DNA of 64,000 nucleotides. Origin: Planctomycetota bacterium. GTDB taxonomy: Bacteria; Planctomycetota; Planctomycetia; JALXBF01. A model generated the notes under the pieces. The model saw nothing but the letters and a program-made list of their open reading frames with translations, searched no databases and was not told the DNA's origin. Below are positions 8,932 to 20,297 of the stretch, piece after piece. Both the position numbers and the translations under genes were made by a program. The stretch's first letter is position 1. Every line of letters begins with the position of its first letter. The stretch lies in the NCBI GenBank assembly GCA_026991575.1, contig JALXBF010000105.1, positions 79,233 through 143,232 of the forward strand, given 5' to 3'.

Positions 8932-10065
8932 TTAGAACCGCTCAGCAGGCAAGCTGTTCGGCGTCGTGCGGGCTACCCACACGAAGAACAGGACGGTCAC
9001 TGCGCCGAGCGTCAGGCCGGCCGCACGGCCCGCCCACTCCGTGGGCACCACCAGCGGCCACACAGCCGCTCCGAGCAACAGCGCCGAACTGATCGGCAGG
9101 AAGTACTTCAAGCACGTCTTCATCACCTGGTCGATCCGCAACCGCGGTAGCGTCCACCGCAGCCACATCATGACGAAGACCAGGAAGTAGCCCTTAGCGA
9201 TAAAGTTGACGCAACCGAGGACTGGCCGTAGCACCGATTCCTGCGCGACGCCCAGCAGGTCACAGACCGGAATGGGGCCGTTCCAGCCGCCGAGAAACAG
9301 CGTGGCACAGATGCCACTTACGGCAAACATGCTGCCGTACTCGGCCATGAAAAAGAACGACCACCGCAGCCCGCTGTACTCGGTGTGGAACCCGGCCACC
9401 AACTCGCTTTCGGCCTCAGCCAGGTCAAACGGCGCCCGCTTCACGCTTGCCGTCGCAACGATGAAGTACACCCATCCGGCCAGGAATGTGAACGGGTCGT
9501 TGAACAGGTACCAGTTCCAGAACCACCCGGCCTGGTCTCGGGCAATCTGGTATAGGTTCAACGTGCCGGCAGACATCAGGGGGATCACCACGCAGATGGC
9601 CATCGGCACCTCGTAACTGACCATCTGGGCCGCCTCGCGCATGCCTCCGTACAGGCTCCACTTCGACCCGGACGACCAGCCCGCCAACAGGACACCGAAG
9701 ACCTCGGTGCTCATGACCGCCAGCATGTAGAAGATCCCGATCGCCAGCTCGTGCGGTACCAGTGACGGCGCAAACGGCAGAGCCAGGTAGGCGAGAAAGG
9801 AACCGATGAAGACGATGTAGGGGGCCATCAAGAAGAGCCAGCGGTCGGCGTGAGCCGGCACGATGTCCTCTTTTTGGAGCAGCTTCAGGCCGTCGGCCAG
9901 CGTCTGCAACCAACCGAACTTGCCACCGACCCGCGTCGGCCCAAGCCGGTCCTGGATGCGCCCCGCCACCTTGCGCTCCATCCAGATGAACACCAGCGCG
10001 CTGAGGCCGACGAACAGCAAGGGCAACAGCAGAGCCAGGATCGCTCGCAGAATCACCCAACTCAT
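8932..10065 (-). CDS. nuoH: NADH-quinone oxidoreductase subunit H
   Basis: Quinone-site membrane subunit of complex I, 377 residues, eight to nine transmembrane helices. Typical motifs are ERKVAGRIQDRLGPTRVG after the first helix, GGMREAAQMVSYEVPM, and the acidic quinone-channel loop KRAPFDLAEAESELVAGFHTEY (conserved pattern FDxxExExELVxGxxxEY). The frame stays open upstream to 10269, but the start is placed at the ATG at 10063-10065 because it gives the family N-terminus MSWVILRAILALLLPLL and has a GGAG sequence about ten bases ahead. It is the first gene of the nuoHJKLMN run. Confidence 0.95.
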   Translation of the reverse strand: MSWVILRAILALLLPLLFVGLSALVFIWMERKVAGRIQDRLGPTRVGGKFGWLQTLADGLKLLQKEDIVPAHADRWLFLMAPYIVFIGSFLAYLALPFAPSLVPHELAIGIFYMLAVMSTEVFGVLLAGWSSGSKWSLYGGMREAAQMVSYEVPMAICVVIPLMSAGTLNLYQIARDQAGWFWNWYLFNDPFTFLAGWVYFIVATASVKRAPFDLAEAESELVAGFHTEYSGLRWSFFFMAEYGSMFAVSGICATLFLGGWNGPIPVCDLLGVAQESVLRPVLGCVNFIAKGYFLVFVMMWLRWTLPRLRIDQVMKTCLKYFLPISSALLLGAAVWPLVVPTEWAGRAAGLTLGAVTVLFFVWVARTTPNSLPAERF

Positions 10066-10752
10066 CTGGTAGGTCTCCGGGCCGCGTGTGCCGACGCCGA
10101 ACCGCGCGCCACCCCGGGGGTGGTTCACCATTTTATCGGCCCGGTCCAGGTAGAACAGGGGCTTTGCGCTGGCCTCCGGCGGGCCAGGCCGGCACCGCTT
10201 GCTGGAGCCGGTCACCGCCACGGTACGCTGCCGCTGCCCAGTCCGGCCCGTCCGCACCGGCCCGGACATTTGCAGAAGCGGCGCAAGCCCCGAAGCAACG
10301 GCGCCTCAGCCCGTTCCGCCACGCTGCCGGAGTCCCGTCCGAACTCCCGCCACAAACGGTAGACGCAACGGGGTGATGGACCTTTCCCGGCTGGACTTAC
10401 CCCCCTTCAGCACGTCAACTTCCGCCGCGCCCGGCACCCAGCTGTCCGGCACCGTGCCCGAACCTCGCCAGGCTGCAGCGGCCGGCTCCCGGACCTTGCG
10501 CCACCAGCACCATGCAACACGGTCTCGACTGCCGGCCGCGATGCCGGCTGGCAAGGCTAGCGTGCAGTGCCGTCGACGGCGGCCGACCCTGCGGGCGTTG
10601 CAACGTCGGCGTGGTCCACTGGAGGCCCCCGTCTGCGACTGCCAAACCGCGAACGTCGGTTGGCGACACGGCGCAATGACGCGGCCCGACCGCAGGCGGG
10701 CGATCGTCACCTGCGGTCGGGCCTTTCTGCCGGATTGGCGGTGGCAGGCAGG
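10066..10752. other. Intergenic region of about 690 bases between nuoH and clpB
   Basis: No convincing protein gene on either strand: the open frames here encode Arg/Ala/Pro/Gly-rich sequences typical of high-GC shadow frames. The promoter of the nuo run should lie just upstream of 10065 but I see no clear -35/-10 pair. The strongest structure is the hairpin at 10683-10723. Confidence 0.6.
10683..10726 (+). terminator. Perfect 14-bp hairpin followed by TTT downstream of clpB
   Basis: GGCCCGACCGCAGG and its exact reverse complement CCTGCGGTCGGGCC are separated by 13 bases. Read on the plus strand the stem is followed by TTTCT, the form of an intrinsic terminator, but no plus-strand gene precedes it. 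On the minus strand it lies about 30 bases past the clpB stop with an A-tract before the stem and no T-tract after it, so it may still end or stabilise the clpB transcript. The strand is assigned from the T-tract. Confidence 0.6.
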
Positions 10753-13398
<2,646 letters not shown>

Positions 13399-13457
13399 GT
13401 GTGTCACTCCTGGTTTGCGAAGGTTCCCTCCGCCGGCATCTGCCGGGAGCCGAAATT

Positions 13458-13482
13458 AAACCCCCCGATCGGCGGGGGGTTT
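13458..13482 (-). terminator. Intrinsic terminator between dnaK and clpB
   Basis: AAACCCCCCG and CGGGGGGTTT form a 10-bp stem around a five-base loop. On the minus strand the stem is followed by a TTTAATTT tract, so it should terminate, fully or partly, transcripts leaving dnaK. It sits about 70 bases past the dnaK stop and 59 bases before the clpB start. Confidence 0.75.
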
Positions 13483-13488
13483 GCCTGT

Positions 13489-13521
13489 GCTGCCACCGGC
13501 ATCCGGGCAGAGGGTGGCAGC
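13489..13521 (-). other. Second perfect inverted repeat in the dnaK-clpB spacer
   Basis: GCTGCCACC and its exact complement GGTGGCAGC flank 15 bases. There is no T-tract, so a simple terminator is unlikely; it could be an RNA processing or stability stem just ahead of the terminator at 13458-13482. Confidence 0.5.
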
Positions 13522-13554
13522 TGCCCGAAGCCGGCTCCTTGTGGTGGTCTGAGG

Positions 13555-15489
13555 TTACTCTTTCACCTCGTATTCCGCGTCGATGACATCGTCACCCCCG
13601 CCGCCGCTGCCAGATCCGGATGAGCTGGCGCCGGCGCCAGTGGTCGTCGTCGATTCAGCTGTCGTACCGGCTGCTCCAGCACCGGTCCGCTCATACAGGT
13701 GTCTGGCCAGCGCGTGACTGGCCTGCTGCAGTTCCTCGATCGCCTGGCGGATCGCGGCTGCATCGTCACCCTTCATCCGTTCCCGCAACCGGTCGATTGC
13801 CGACTGGATCGCGTTCTTGTCTGCGTCGCTGAGCTTGTCGCCGTGCTCCTTCAGCACCTTTTCGGTCTCGTAGATCAACGAGTCGGCCATGTTGCGGGTC
13901 TCGGCCAGCTCACGCCGCTTGCGGTCCTGCTCGGCGTACTCCTCCGCCTCGCGCCGCATGCGTTCGATCTCTTCCTTGGTCAGGCCCGAACCGGCCTCGA
14001 TCCGGACCTTCTGCTCCTTACCCGTCCCCAGGTCCTTGGCCGTCACGTGCAGGATTCCATTGGCATCAATGCTGAAGGTGACCTCGATCTTCGGCACACC
14101 ACGAGGTGCCGGCGGGATGCCTTCCAGGTTGAACTGAGCCAGCAGCCGGTTGTCCGCTGCCATCGGCCGCTCGCCCTGATAGACCTTCACCGTCACGGCC
14201 GTCTGGTTGTCCTCTGCCGTCGTGAAGATCTCCTTCTTCTCTGTCGGAATCGTCGTGTTCCGCGGGATCAAGACCGTCATCACGCCGCCCAGTGTTTCAA
14301 TACCGAGCGACAACGGGGTCACGTCCAGCAACAGCACATCCTTGACCTCACCGGCCAGCACCGCACCCTGGATCGCAGCACCAACCGCCACGACCTCGTC
14401 CGGATTGATTCCCTTGTGCGGCTCCTTGCCGAAGTACTCGGCCACAAACCGCTGGATCTTCGGCGTTCGGGTCTGGCCACCGACCAAGATCACCTCATCG
14501 ATGTCCTTCGGCGACAACTTCGCGTCAGCCAGTGCCTGGTCCATCGGCTTCTTCAGGCGCGGGATGTACTTGTCAATGAGCTGCTCAAACTTGGCCCGCG
14601 TGATCGTCATCATCAGATGCTTCGGGCCGGAAGCGTCCGCCGTGATGAACGGCAGATTGATGTCCGCCTGCGTCTGGAACGACAGCTCCTTCTTGGCCTT
14701 CTCGCACGCCTCCTTCAGCCGCTGCAACGCCATCGGATCGTTGCGGATGTCAATGCCACTTTCCTTCTTGAACTCCTCCGCCACGTAGTTGACCAGCTCC
14801 TCGTCGAAGTTGTCGCCGCCCAGGTGCGTGTCACCGTTGGTGGCAAGCACCTCGAAGACGCCTTCGCCAACGTCCAGAATCGAAATATCGAACGTACCAC
14901 CACCCAGGTCAAAGACAGCGATCTTCTCGTTCTTCTTCTTGTCCAGGCCGTACGCGAGCGCAGCCGCTGTCGGCTCGTTGATGATCCGGACCACTTCCAG
15001 ACCGGCAATCTCACCGGCATCCTTCGTGGCCTGACGCTGGGCATCGTTGAAGTACGCAGGTACGGTGATGACCGCCTTCCGAACCCGATGGCCCAGGTAC
15101 GCCTCCGCAGCCTGCTTGAGCTTCATGAGGATCTGAGCCGAAATCTCCTGCGGCGTGTACTCCTTGTCGCCCACCTTCACGCGCACGTATTCATCCGGGC
15201 CGCCGACGATCTCGTACGGCACCATCGTCTCCTCTTCCTTGACCTCACCACGACGGCGGCCCATGAACCGCTTGATCGAGTAGATCGTGCGCTTCGGGTT
15301 CGTGACGCGCTGGCGTTTAGCGGGCTCGCCGACCAGGATTTCGCCCTGCTCGGTAAACGCGACAACGCTGGGCGTGATGTTGCTGCCTTCCTGGTTCGGG
15401 ATCACCTTCGGCTGCCCGCCTTCCACGACGGCCACCACCGAGTTGGTTGTTCCCAGGTCGATGCCGATGATCTTTTCGCCCTCAGCCAC
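13555..15489 (-). CDS. dnaK: Chaperone protein DnaK (Hsp70)
   Basis: Cytoplasmic Hsp70 of 644 residues. The ATPase domain begins with [19 protein letters not shown] and contains GIDLGTT, the [20 protein letters not shown] segment, [15 protein letters not shown] and the [13 protein letters not shown] phosphate loop. The linker [19 protein letters not shown] leads into the substrate-binding domain, followed by the helical lid. The tail is Gly/Ser/Thr-rich and ends in [11 protein letters not shown], the bacterial form of the C-terminal acidic motif. Neither grpE nor dnaJ is adjacent. No CIRCE element was seen upstream. Confidence 0.99.
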   Translation of the reverse strand: MAEGEKIIGIDLGTTNSVVAVVEGGQPKVIPNQEGSNITPSVVAFTEQGEILVGEPAKRQRVTNPKRTIYSIKRFMGRRRGEVKEEETMVPYEIVGGPDEYVRVKVGDKEYTPQEISAQILMKLKQAAEAYLGHRVRKAVITVPAYFNDAQRQATKDAGEIAGLEVVRIINEPTAAALAYGLDKKKNEKIAVFDLGGGTFDISILDVGEGVFEVLATNGDTHLGGDNFDEELVNYVAEEFKKESGIDIRNDPMALQRLKEACEKAKKELSFQTQADINLPFITADASGPKHLMMTITRAKFEQLIDKYIPRLKKPMDQALADAKLSPKDIDEVILVGGQTRTPKIQRFVAEYFGKEPHKGINPDEVVAVGAAIQGAVLAGEVKDVLLLDVTPLSLGIETLGGVMTVLIPRNTTIPTEKKEIFTTAEDNQTAVTVKVYQGERPMAADNRLLAQFNLEGIPPAPRGVPKIEVTFSIDANGILHVTAKDLGTGKEQKVRIEAGSGLTKEEIERMRREAEEYAEQDRKRRELAETRNMADSLIYETEKVLKEHGDKLSDADKNAIQSAIDRLRERMKGDDAAAIRQAIEELQQASHALARHLYERTGAGAAGTTAESTTTTGAGASSSGSGSGGGGDDVIDAEYEVKE

Positions 15490-15894
15490 GGCTCTTTCTC
15501 CTCGCTACGGTTGCTGCTTGCCTGCTCGCGTCTACCTGATCCCACAACACCTATTCTGACCAGAACGCCGTCGAGTTCAACACCTGCAAAGCATGCCACT
15601 TGCAAAAACGGTGCCACAGCTGCGCGGCACCGTGGACGGGCTCAAAAGGCCGTTATCGCGCCAGCCCGCCGCCAGAGGGGACGACAAGCTGCCGCCAACA
15701 TGCCAATGTGGCAATCTGACGTGCAGCCTCTGGAGCATGGGGCGGTGCTCCCAGCAACAGCAGCCCGGTCGGGGCCGGTCGCTTGACCCGCTGCCCCGTT
15801 TTGGAACTATACATAAGTGGTTTTGTTCCCGAGCTGCGGATAGCCCGGGGCCGTGGCCGAGTGAGAATGGTTTGCGTAACGGGCTGCGAGGAGC
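15490..15894. other. Divergent intergenic region between dnaK and pheA
   Basis: About 405 bases with no supported gene. The plus-strand side carries the candidate promoter at 15783-15813. On the dnaK side there is an imperfect repeat TGCAA-N10-TTGCA near 15588-15607, but no CIRCE sequence and no clear heat-shock sigma promoter. Confidence 0.5.
15783..15813 (+). promoter_or_regulatory. Candidate housekeeping promoter for pheA
   Basis: TTGACC at 15783-15788 is followed after 17-19 bases by ACTATACA (15806-15813), readable as -10 ACTATA with 17-base spacing or TATACA with 19. The local AT content is unusually high for this genome. A transcript from here would have a leader of about 75 bases before pheA. 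Confidence 0.4.
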
Positions 15895-17019
15895 ATGGCG
15901 AAGAAACGAGCTGCCAGGAGCACGCGGCGGCGGGCGGGTGGCGAGGCGACCCTGGCACAACTGCGTGCTCGCATCGACAAGTTGGACCGCGAAATCCTGG
16001 CCCTGCTCAACGAACGCGCTCGGTTGGCTGCCCAGATCGGCAGTCTCAAGAACGAGCATGGCCTGACGGTCTACTCGCCCGCACGGGAGGAGGAAGTCAT
16101 CCAGAATGTGCTAGCCCGCAACAGCGGGCCTCTTAGCGACACCTGCGTGCGGGCAATCTTCCGGGAGCTGATGAGTGGCTCCCGCGCACTCCAGCGTGCG
16201 GTGCGTGTCGCCTACCTGGGACCGGAGTACAGCTTCAGCTACATCGCGGCCCATGAACGCTTCGGTTCGCCCACCGAATACGTGGGCGTCAACAGCATCG
16301 CAGCGGTCTTCGAGGAAGTGGCCCGGCGACAAGCCGACTATGGCGTGGTGCCGCTGGAGAATACCACCGACGGCGGCATCTCTGAGACACTGGACATGCT
16401 CGTGCGCCGGCCGCTACGCATCTGCGGGGAGATCCGCTTGCGTATACATCACTATTTGCTAGCACGTTGTGAGCAGAGCGCGATCCAGCGGGTCTACAGC
16501 AAACCGCAGGCTCTGTCCCAGTGCCGCCGCTGGCTGGCCGAACACCTGCCTCAGGCGCAACTGGTCGAAGTCGCCAGCACGACCGCAGCCGCTCAACTGG
16601 CACAGACCGAGCCCTACGCGGCGGCGGTGGCCAGTCGCCAAGCAGGCGTGCGCTACGGGTTGAACGTCGTGGCCGAGCGGATCGAGGACTACACCAACAA
16701 CATCACCAGATTTGCCGTCATCGGCGACCTGCAGGAAAAGCCTACCGGCAACGACCGGACGACGATCCTGTTCAAGGTACCGCACAAGCCCGGGTCGCTG
16801 GCTGACGCGCTGGCAATCTTCAAGCGCAATGGCGTCAATCTGACCTGGATCGAGTCGTTCCCGTTGCACGACACCGATCAGGAATACGTCTTCTTCGCCG
16901 ACCTGGCCGGACACGTGGAACAGACTCGCGTGCGGCGGGCGTTGACGACGCTGGCCAAGCGGGCTGAAGCCCTGCACGTGCTCGGTTCGTACCCGGTCTC
17001 GCCCGTCTACGACGAATGA
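15895..17019 (+). CDS. pheA: Bifunctional chorismate mutase / prephenate dehydratase
   Basis: P-protein of phenylalanine synthesis, converting chorismate to prephenate and then to phenylpyruvate; 374 residues. An AroQ-type chorismate mutase domain occupies about 18-100 (LRARIDKLDREILALLNERA). The prephenate dehydratase domain (about 105-280) starts VRVAYLGPEYSFSYIAA and keeps the catalytic TRF motif in YTNNITRFAVIG. A regulatory ACT domain follows (about 288-365, KPGSLADALAIFKRNGVN). The ACT motif that usually reads ESRP reads ESFP here, so phenylalanine feedback may differ. The N-terminal 16 residues are Arg/Lys-rich. GAGGAG lies only one base before the ATG, an unusually short spacing, but no better start is in frame. 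Confidence 0.96.
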   Translation: MAKKRAARSTRRRAGGEATLAQLRARIDKLDREILALLNERARLAAQIGSLKNEHGLTVYSPAREEEVIQNVLARNSGPLSDTCVRAIFRELMSGSRALQRAVRVAYLGPEYSFSYIAAHERFGSPTEYVGVNSIAAVFEEVARRQADYGVVPLENTTDGGISETLDMLVRRPLRICGEIRLRIHHYLLARCEQSAIQRVYSKPQALSQCRRWLAEHLPQAQLVEVASTTAAAQLAQTEPYAAAVASRQAGVRYGLNVVAERIEDYTNNITRFAVIGDLQEKPTGNDRTTILFKVPHKPGSLADALAIFKRNGVNLTWIESFPLHDTDQEYVFFADLAGHVEQTRVRRALTTLAKRAEALHVLGSYPVSPVYDE

Positions 17020-17039
17020 CTTCAGTGAGGAGGCTCTCG

Positions 17040-17813
17040 ATGCGACCGTACTTCGTGGCCGGCAACTGGAAGATGCATGGGACGTTGGAGGAGTCCGTTG
17101 CCCGCGCCCGCGCTTTGGTGGAATCGATCCGGCCGTCCGCCGGTCTGATTGTTGCCGTCTGCCCTCCGTTCCCGTACCTGCAGGCTGTCGGCCAGGTGCT
17201 GGCCGGCTCACCGATTGCCCTCGGGGCCCAGAACGCCTACTGCGAGCGGCAGGGCGCGTACACCGGGGAGGTAAGCCCGGCGATGCTCCGCGACGTGGGC
17301 TGCGAGTACGTGATCCTCGGTCACAGCGAACGGCGGCACATCCTGGGCGAAAGTGATGAGTTGATTCGGCGTAAGGTCGAGGCCGCCGTAGCCGAAGGCC
17401 TACGCGTGATCCTTTGCGTGGGCGAGACGTTGCAGGAGCGAGAAGCCGGCCGGACGCTGTCCGTTATCGAACGACAGGTGCGGACCGGCTTGGAGGGATT
17501 CAGCCGCAGCGTACTGCAGCAGCTGGTGCTTGCCTACGAGCCGGTCTGGGCCATCGGCACCGGCCACACGGCAACGCCCGAGCAAGCTCAGGAGGTGCAC
17601 GAGGCGGTGCGCAGGCTCGTCGCTGAACTGTTTGACCGCGACCTGGCTGAGCAGCTGATCATTCAGTACGGCGGCAGCGTGAAACCGGAGAATGCCGCCG
17701 CGCTTCTGGCCCAGCCCGACGTCGACGGCGCGCTGGTCGGAGGTGCCAGCCTGAAGGCGGACCAGTTTGCCCGGATCGTGGCTACCGCCGCTGAGCTGGC
17801 CGCCAAGCGATGA
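17040..17813 (+). CDS. tpiA: Triosephosphate isomerase
   Basis: Glycolytic TIM-barrel enzyme interconverting dihydroxyacetone phosphate and glyceraldehyde 3-phosphate, 257 residues. Catalytic residues are visible: Asn and Lys in FVAGNWKMHG (residues 5-14), His in YVILGHSERR, and Glu in the AYEPVWAIGTG active-site loop. The phosphate-binding QYGGSVKPENA and GALVGGASL motifs follow. The ATG at 17040 is chosen over earlier in-frame codons because GAGGAGG sits eight bases ahead and it gives the family N-terminus. It starts 20 bases after pheA and is probably co-transcribed. Confidence 0.98.
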   Translation: MRPYFVAGNWKMHGTLEESVARARALVESIRPSAGLIVAVCPPFPYLQAVGQVLAGSPIALGAQNAYCERQGAYTGEVSPAMLRDVGCEYVILGHSERRHILGESDELIRRKVEAAVAEGLRVILCVGETLQEREAGRTLSVIERQVRTGLEGFSRSVLQQLVLAYEPVWAIGTGHTATPEQAQEVHEAVRRLVAELFDRDLAEQLIIQYGGSVKPENAAALLAQPDVDGALVGGASLKADQFARIVATAAELAAKR

Positions 17814-17926
17814 AGACCGCGCGATCCCGTTGCCCGGCATTGCGGTTGAACTGACTCATACGATTAGATACCCCTAGCACAACGGCACCCGTACGGATCG
17901 AGCACGGCCTCAGGGAGTCCCCGGCC

Positions 17927-18322
17927 ATGGGCATCTTGTCGGTGATTCTTTGCATCCTAATGGCCTTAGTCAGCCTGTTCATGGTCCTGCTGGTCTTGAT
18001 CCAGCGGGGCCGCGGCGGTGGTCTGATCGGCGCCTTAGGCGGTCCGGGCGGCTCCAGTGCGCTGGGGACCCGCGCCGGTGACATCTTCACGCGGATCACG
18101 ATCGTCACCGCTTGCATCTGGTTCCTGTTGGCCATCCTGCTTGTGAAGCTGCACGGGTTGGCCGAGTCGCCCTACCAGCCTCAGATCACGCCGGCTCCAG
18201 CAGGCGAGCAATCACCCAGCTTGGCGCCGCCTAGCGAAAGCGGGGAACAACCGAGTTCCGCCGAGGGGGGCACTGGATCGCCCCGTCCACCGGCATCCTC
18301 GTCGGAAGACAGCGACTTTTAG
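17927..18322 (+). CDS. secG: Preprotein translocase subunit SecG
   Basis: Small accessory subunit of the SecYEG translocon, 131 residues. Two transmembrane helices (about 3-22 and 55-77) flank the family motif IQRGRGGGLIGALGGPGGSSALGTRAGDIFTRIT. The C-terminal 45 residues are a Pro/Ser/Glu-rich cytoplasmic tail, longer than in most SecG. The ATG has GGGAG nine bases upstream. The tpiA-secG order is common in bacteria. Confidence 0.95.
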   Translation: MGILSVILCILMALVSLFMVLLVLIQRGRGGGLIGALGGPGGSSALGTRAGDIFTRITIVTACIWFLLAILLVKLHGLAESPYQPQITPAPAGEQSPSLAPPSESGEQPSSAEGGTGSPRPPASSSEDSDF

Positions 18323-18423
18323 CCGACCGCACCGGGCGGTTGTCTGATCGGACAGACCGTCCCGAGCGCATCCGGGCAAGGGGGGCGCTGGACCGGGAAC
18401 CCTGTGTGCATGTGGAGTGGGCA

Positions 18424-19365
18424 ATGTCAGCGGAGACGGCGGACCGAGAAGCTACCCCGAGCCCGTCCGATTCGACAGCACCCGGCCGACCGATGAGCAT
18501 GACTGGCTTTGGAATCGGTCGGTTCGAGAGTCCTGAGTTCACGGCCACGGTGGAGGTTCGTACCGTCAACCACCGATTCCTGAAGGTGGTGGTGCGTGCG
18601 TCGGATCCGTATTCAGTGTTCGAGGGGGAGATCGAGCGTGAGGTACGCAAGCGGATCTCACGGGGCACGGTGCACGTGACGTTGCGGATCGAACGCCAGC
18701 CGACCGCCGCCGACGCGGCCGTCAACACCGAGTTGCTCCGCGGCTATCTGGACCGTCTGCTGCCGCTGTCGGTGGAGTACAACCTGCCCCTGACCCTGGG
18801 TGACCTGGTTAGCCTGCCCGGGGTGGTGGCCGACGCAACCGGCGCGGGCTACGACCCGATGGAGGACTGGCCCAAGGTGCGGCACGCGCTGCTGGAAGCC
18901 CTCCAACGCGTCAACCTCATGCGTAGCCAGGAGGGCCAGGCAATGGCGTTGGAACTGCGCCGGCTGGCAGCGTCGATCCGCGATGAGATCGCAGCCATCG
19001 AGCAGCGGGCGCCCTTGGTGGTCGAGCATTATCGCCAGCGCTTGGAAGAGCGACTGCGTCAGTGGTTCGGTGCGGAGGGTCCGGAGCTGGGCAGCGACGA
19101 GATCGCGCGCGAGGTCGCGCTGTTTGCCGATCGCGCCGACATTCGCGAAGAGATCGTGCGGCTGCGCAGCCACCTGGACCAGGTCTGCCGCCTCCTGGAC
19201 AGCGCAGACCCGGCGGGCAGGCGGCTGGAGTTCCTGGGTCAGGAGATGCTCCGCGAAGCGAACACGATTGCTGCCAAGGCGAATGACTCGGAGATCAGTC
19301 AGCGGGTGGTGAACATCAAGAGCACGATCGAACAGATCCGGGAGCTGGTTCAGAATATCGAATGA
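18424..19365 (+). CDS. yicC: YicC family endoribonuclease
   Basis: Member of the YicC/YloC family; E. coli YicC has been described as an RNase. The conserved N-terminal signature MSMTGFG is at about residue 24, followed by VEVRTVNHRFLKVVVRAS. The C-terminal DUF1732 domain includes EVALFADRADIREEIVRLRSH, EFLGQEMLREANTIAAKAND and KSTIEQIRELVQNIE. The ATG at 18424 is preferred because GGAG lies six bases ahead; the ATG at MSMTGFG has no ribosome-binding site. Its stop overlaps the gmk start by four bases, the usual yicC-gmk arrangement. Confidence 0.95.
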   Translation: MSAETADREATPSPSDSTAPGRPMSMTGFGIGRFESPEFTATVEVRTVNHRFLKVVVRASDPYSVFEGEIEREVRKRISRGTVHVTLRIERQPTAADAAVNTELLRGYLDRLLPLSVEYNLPLTLGDLVSLPGVVADATGAGYDPMEDWPKVRHALLEALQRVNLMRSQEGQAMALELRRLAASIRDEIAAIEQRAPLVVEHYRQRLEERLRQWFGAEGPELGSDEIAREVALFADRADIREEIVRLRSHLDQVCRLLDSADPAGRRLEFLGQEMLREANTIAAKANDSEISQRVVNIKSTIEQIRELVQNIE

Positions 19366-19955
19366 CCCAGGCAAAGCGGGGCAAACTGATCGTAATCTCC
19401 GGGCCCAGTGGCAGCGGCAAGAACACCGTGATCAACCGTCTGCTCCAGCGCACCAAGTGGCCTCTCGTGCTGTCCGTCTCGGCAACCACTCGGCCGCCGC
19501 GGCCTGGCGAGCGGGACGGGGTTGATTATTTTTTCGTGACCCCGGAACAATTTGAACGCATGAAGCAAGCGGGCGAGTTCGTCGAGTACGCCGAGTATGT
19601 CGGCCACTGGTATGGCACCCCACGCCGCTGGCTCGAAGAACAGCTCCAACAGGGCCGCTGGGTGTTGTTGGAGATCGACGTTCAGGGCGCCCTGCAGATC
19701 AAGCGGTTGTTTCCCGATGCGGTGCTCATTTTCCTGCGTACGCCATCGCTGCAGGAATACGAACGGCGGCTGAGACGTAGAGGGACCGAGGACGAGGCGA
19801 CCATCCAGCGGCGACTGGCTCAAGCAAAACAGGAGCTGGCTTACGCACGCCACTACGACTACGAGGTCGTCAACGACGAGGTCGACCGAGCGGTAGCAGA
19901 GATCGAGGGCATCCTGGACCGATTGGGAGGTGAGCAGGCGTGTACGAAGAACTGA
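19362..19955 (+). CDS. gmk: Guanylate kinase
   Basis: Phosphorylates GMP to GDP with ATP; 197 residues. The P-loop reads GPSGSGKNT, with Asn in the place that is Ser in E. coli and Gly in Bacillus enzymes, so the substitution is probably tolerated. The GMP-binding segment SVSATTRPPRPGERDGVDYFFV and the WYGTPRRWLEEQL and LLEIDVQGALQI motifs are intact. ATGA overlap with yicC and overlap with the next gene indicate one transcript. Confidence 0.97.
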   Translation: MTQAKRGKLIVISGPSGSGKNTVINRLLQRTKWPLVLSVSATTRPPRPGERDGVDYFFVTPEQFERMKQAGEFVEYAEYVGHWYGTPRRWLEEQLQQGRWVLLEIDVQGALQIKRLFPDAVLIFLRTPSLQEYERRLRRRGTEDEATIQRRLAQAKQELAYARHYDYEVVNDEVDRAVAEIEGILDRLGGEQACTKN

Positions 19956-20197
19956 AAGACGATGCCATCTTCAAGAAAGTGGGCGGGCGGTTCAAGCTGT
20001 CCGCATTGCTGCAGAAGCGAGTCGCTGCGCTGTTGGCCGGGGCCAAGCCGACCGTCAACATGAAGACCAAGGATGTCATCGCGATTGCGATCCGAGAGAT
20101 CATGGAAGACCGGATCTATCTGGAACCGGGTGGTGAGGTGCGGGAGCGAGAGCAATCGACAACGTCAACGCCCTCTAGCGACCTGACCCTGCCATAA
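19940..20197 (+). CDS. rpoZ: DNA-directed RNA polymerase omega subunit
   Basis: Small RNA polymerase subunit that helps assemble beta prime, 85 residues. Helical core includes GGRFKLSALLQKRVAALLAG and VIAIAIREIMEDRIYLEPG, which fits omega with its KxxALxxxRxxxL pattern. The start is a GTG overlapping the end of gmk, with GGGAGG ten bases ahead. The yicC-gmk-rpoZ-coaBC order is widespread and supports the call. The sequence match to omega is moderate rather than strong. Confidence 0.82.
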   Translation: MYEELKDDAIFKKVGGRFKLSALLQKRVAALLAGAKPTVNMKTKDVIAIAIREIMEDRIYLEPGGEVREREQSTTSTPSSDLTLP

Positions 20198-20297
20198 CGT
20201 TCGTGCCAATGCCGCCATCGTCGCTGTCCCCCTGAGGCACGTGCCGGGGGAGTACACTGTTTGCCGGTTCCGGGCCCCTGGTGCATGGTAATGGCAC

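Noticed and set aside
10306..10710. Small protein genes in the nuoH-clpB gap
   Set aside because: All frames are Arg/Gly/Ala-biased, lack ribosome-binding sites and overlap each other on both strands.
15490..15620. CIRCE or heat-shock sigma promoter before dnaK
   Set aside because: No TTAGCACTC-N9-GAGTGCTAA element; TTGAAC at 15575-15580 (minus strand) has no acceptable -10 partner.
13699..15786. 695-residue plus-strand open frame
   Set aside because: It is antisense to dnaK, which is unmistakable; long antisense frames are normal at this GC content.
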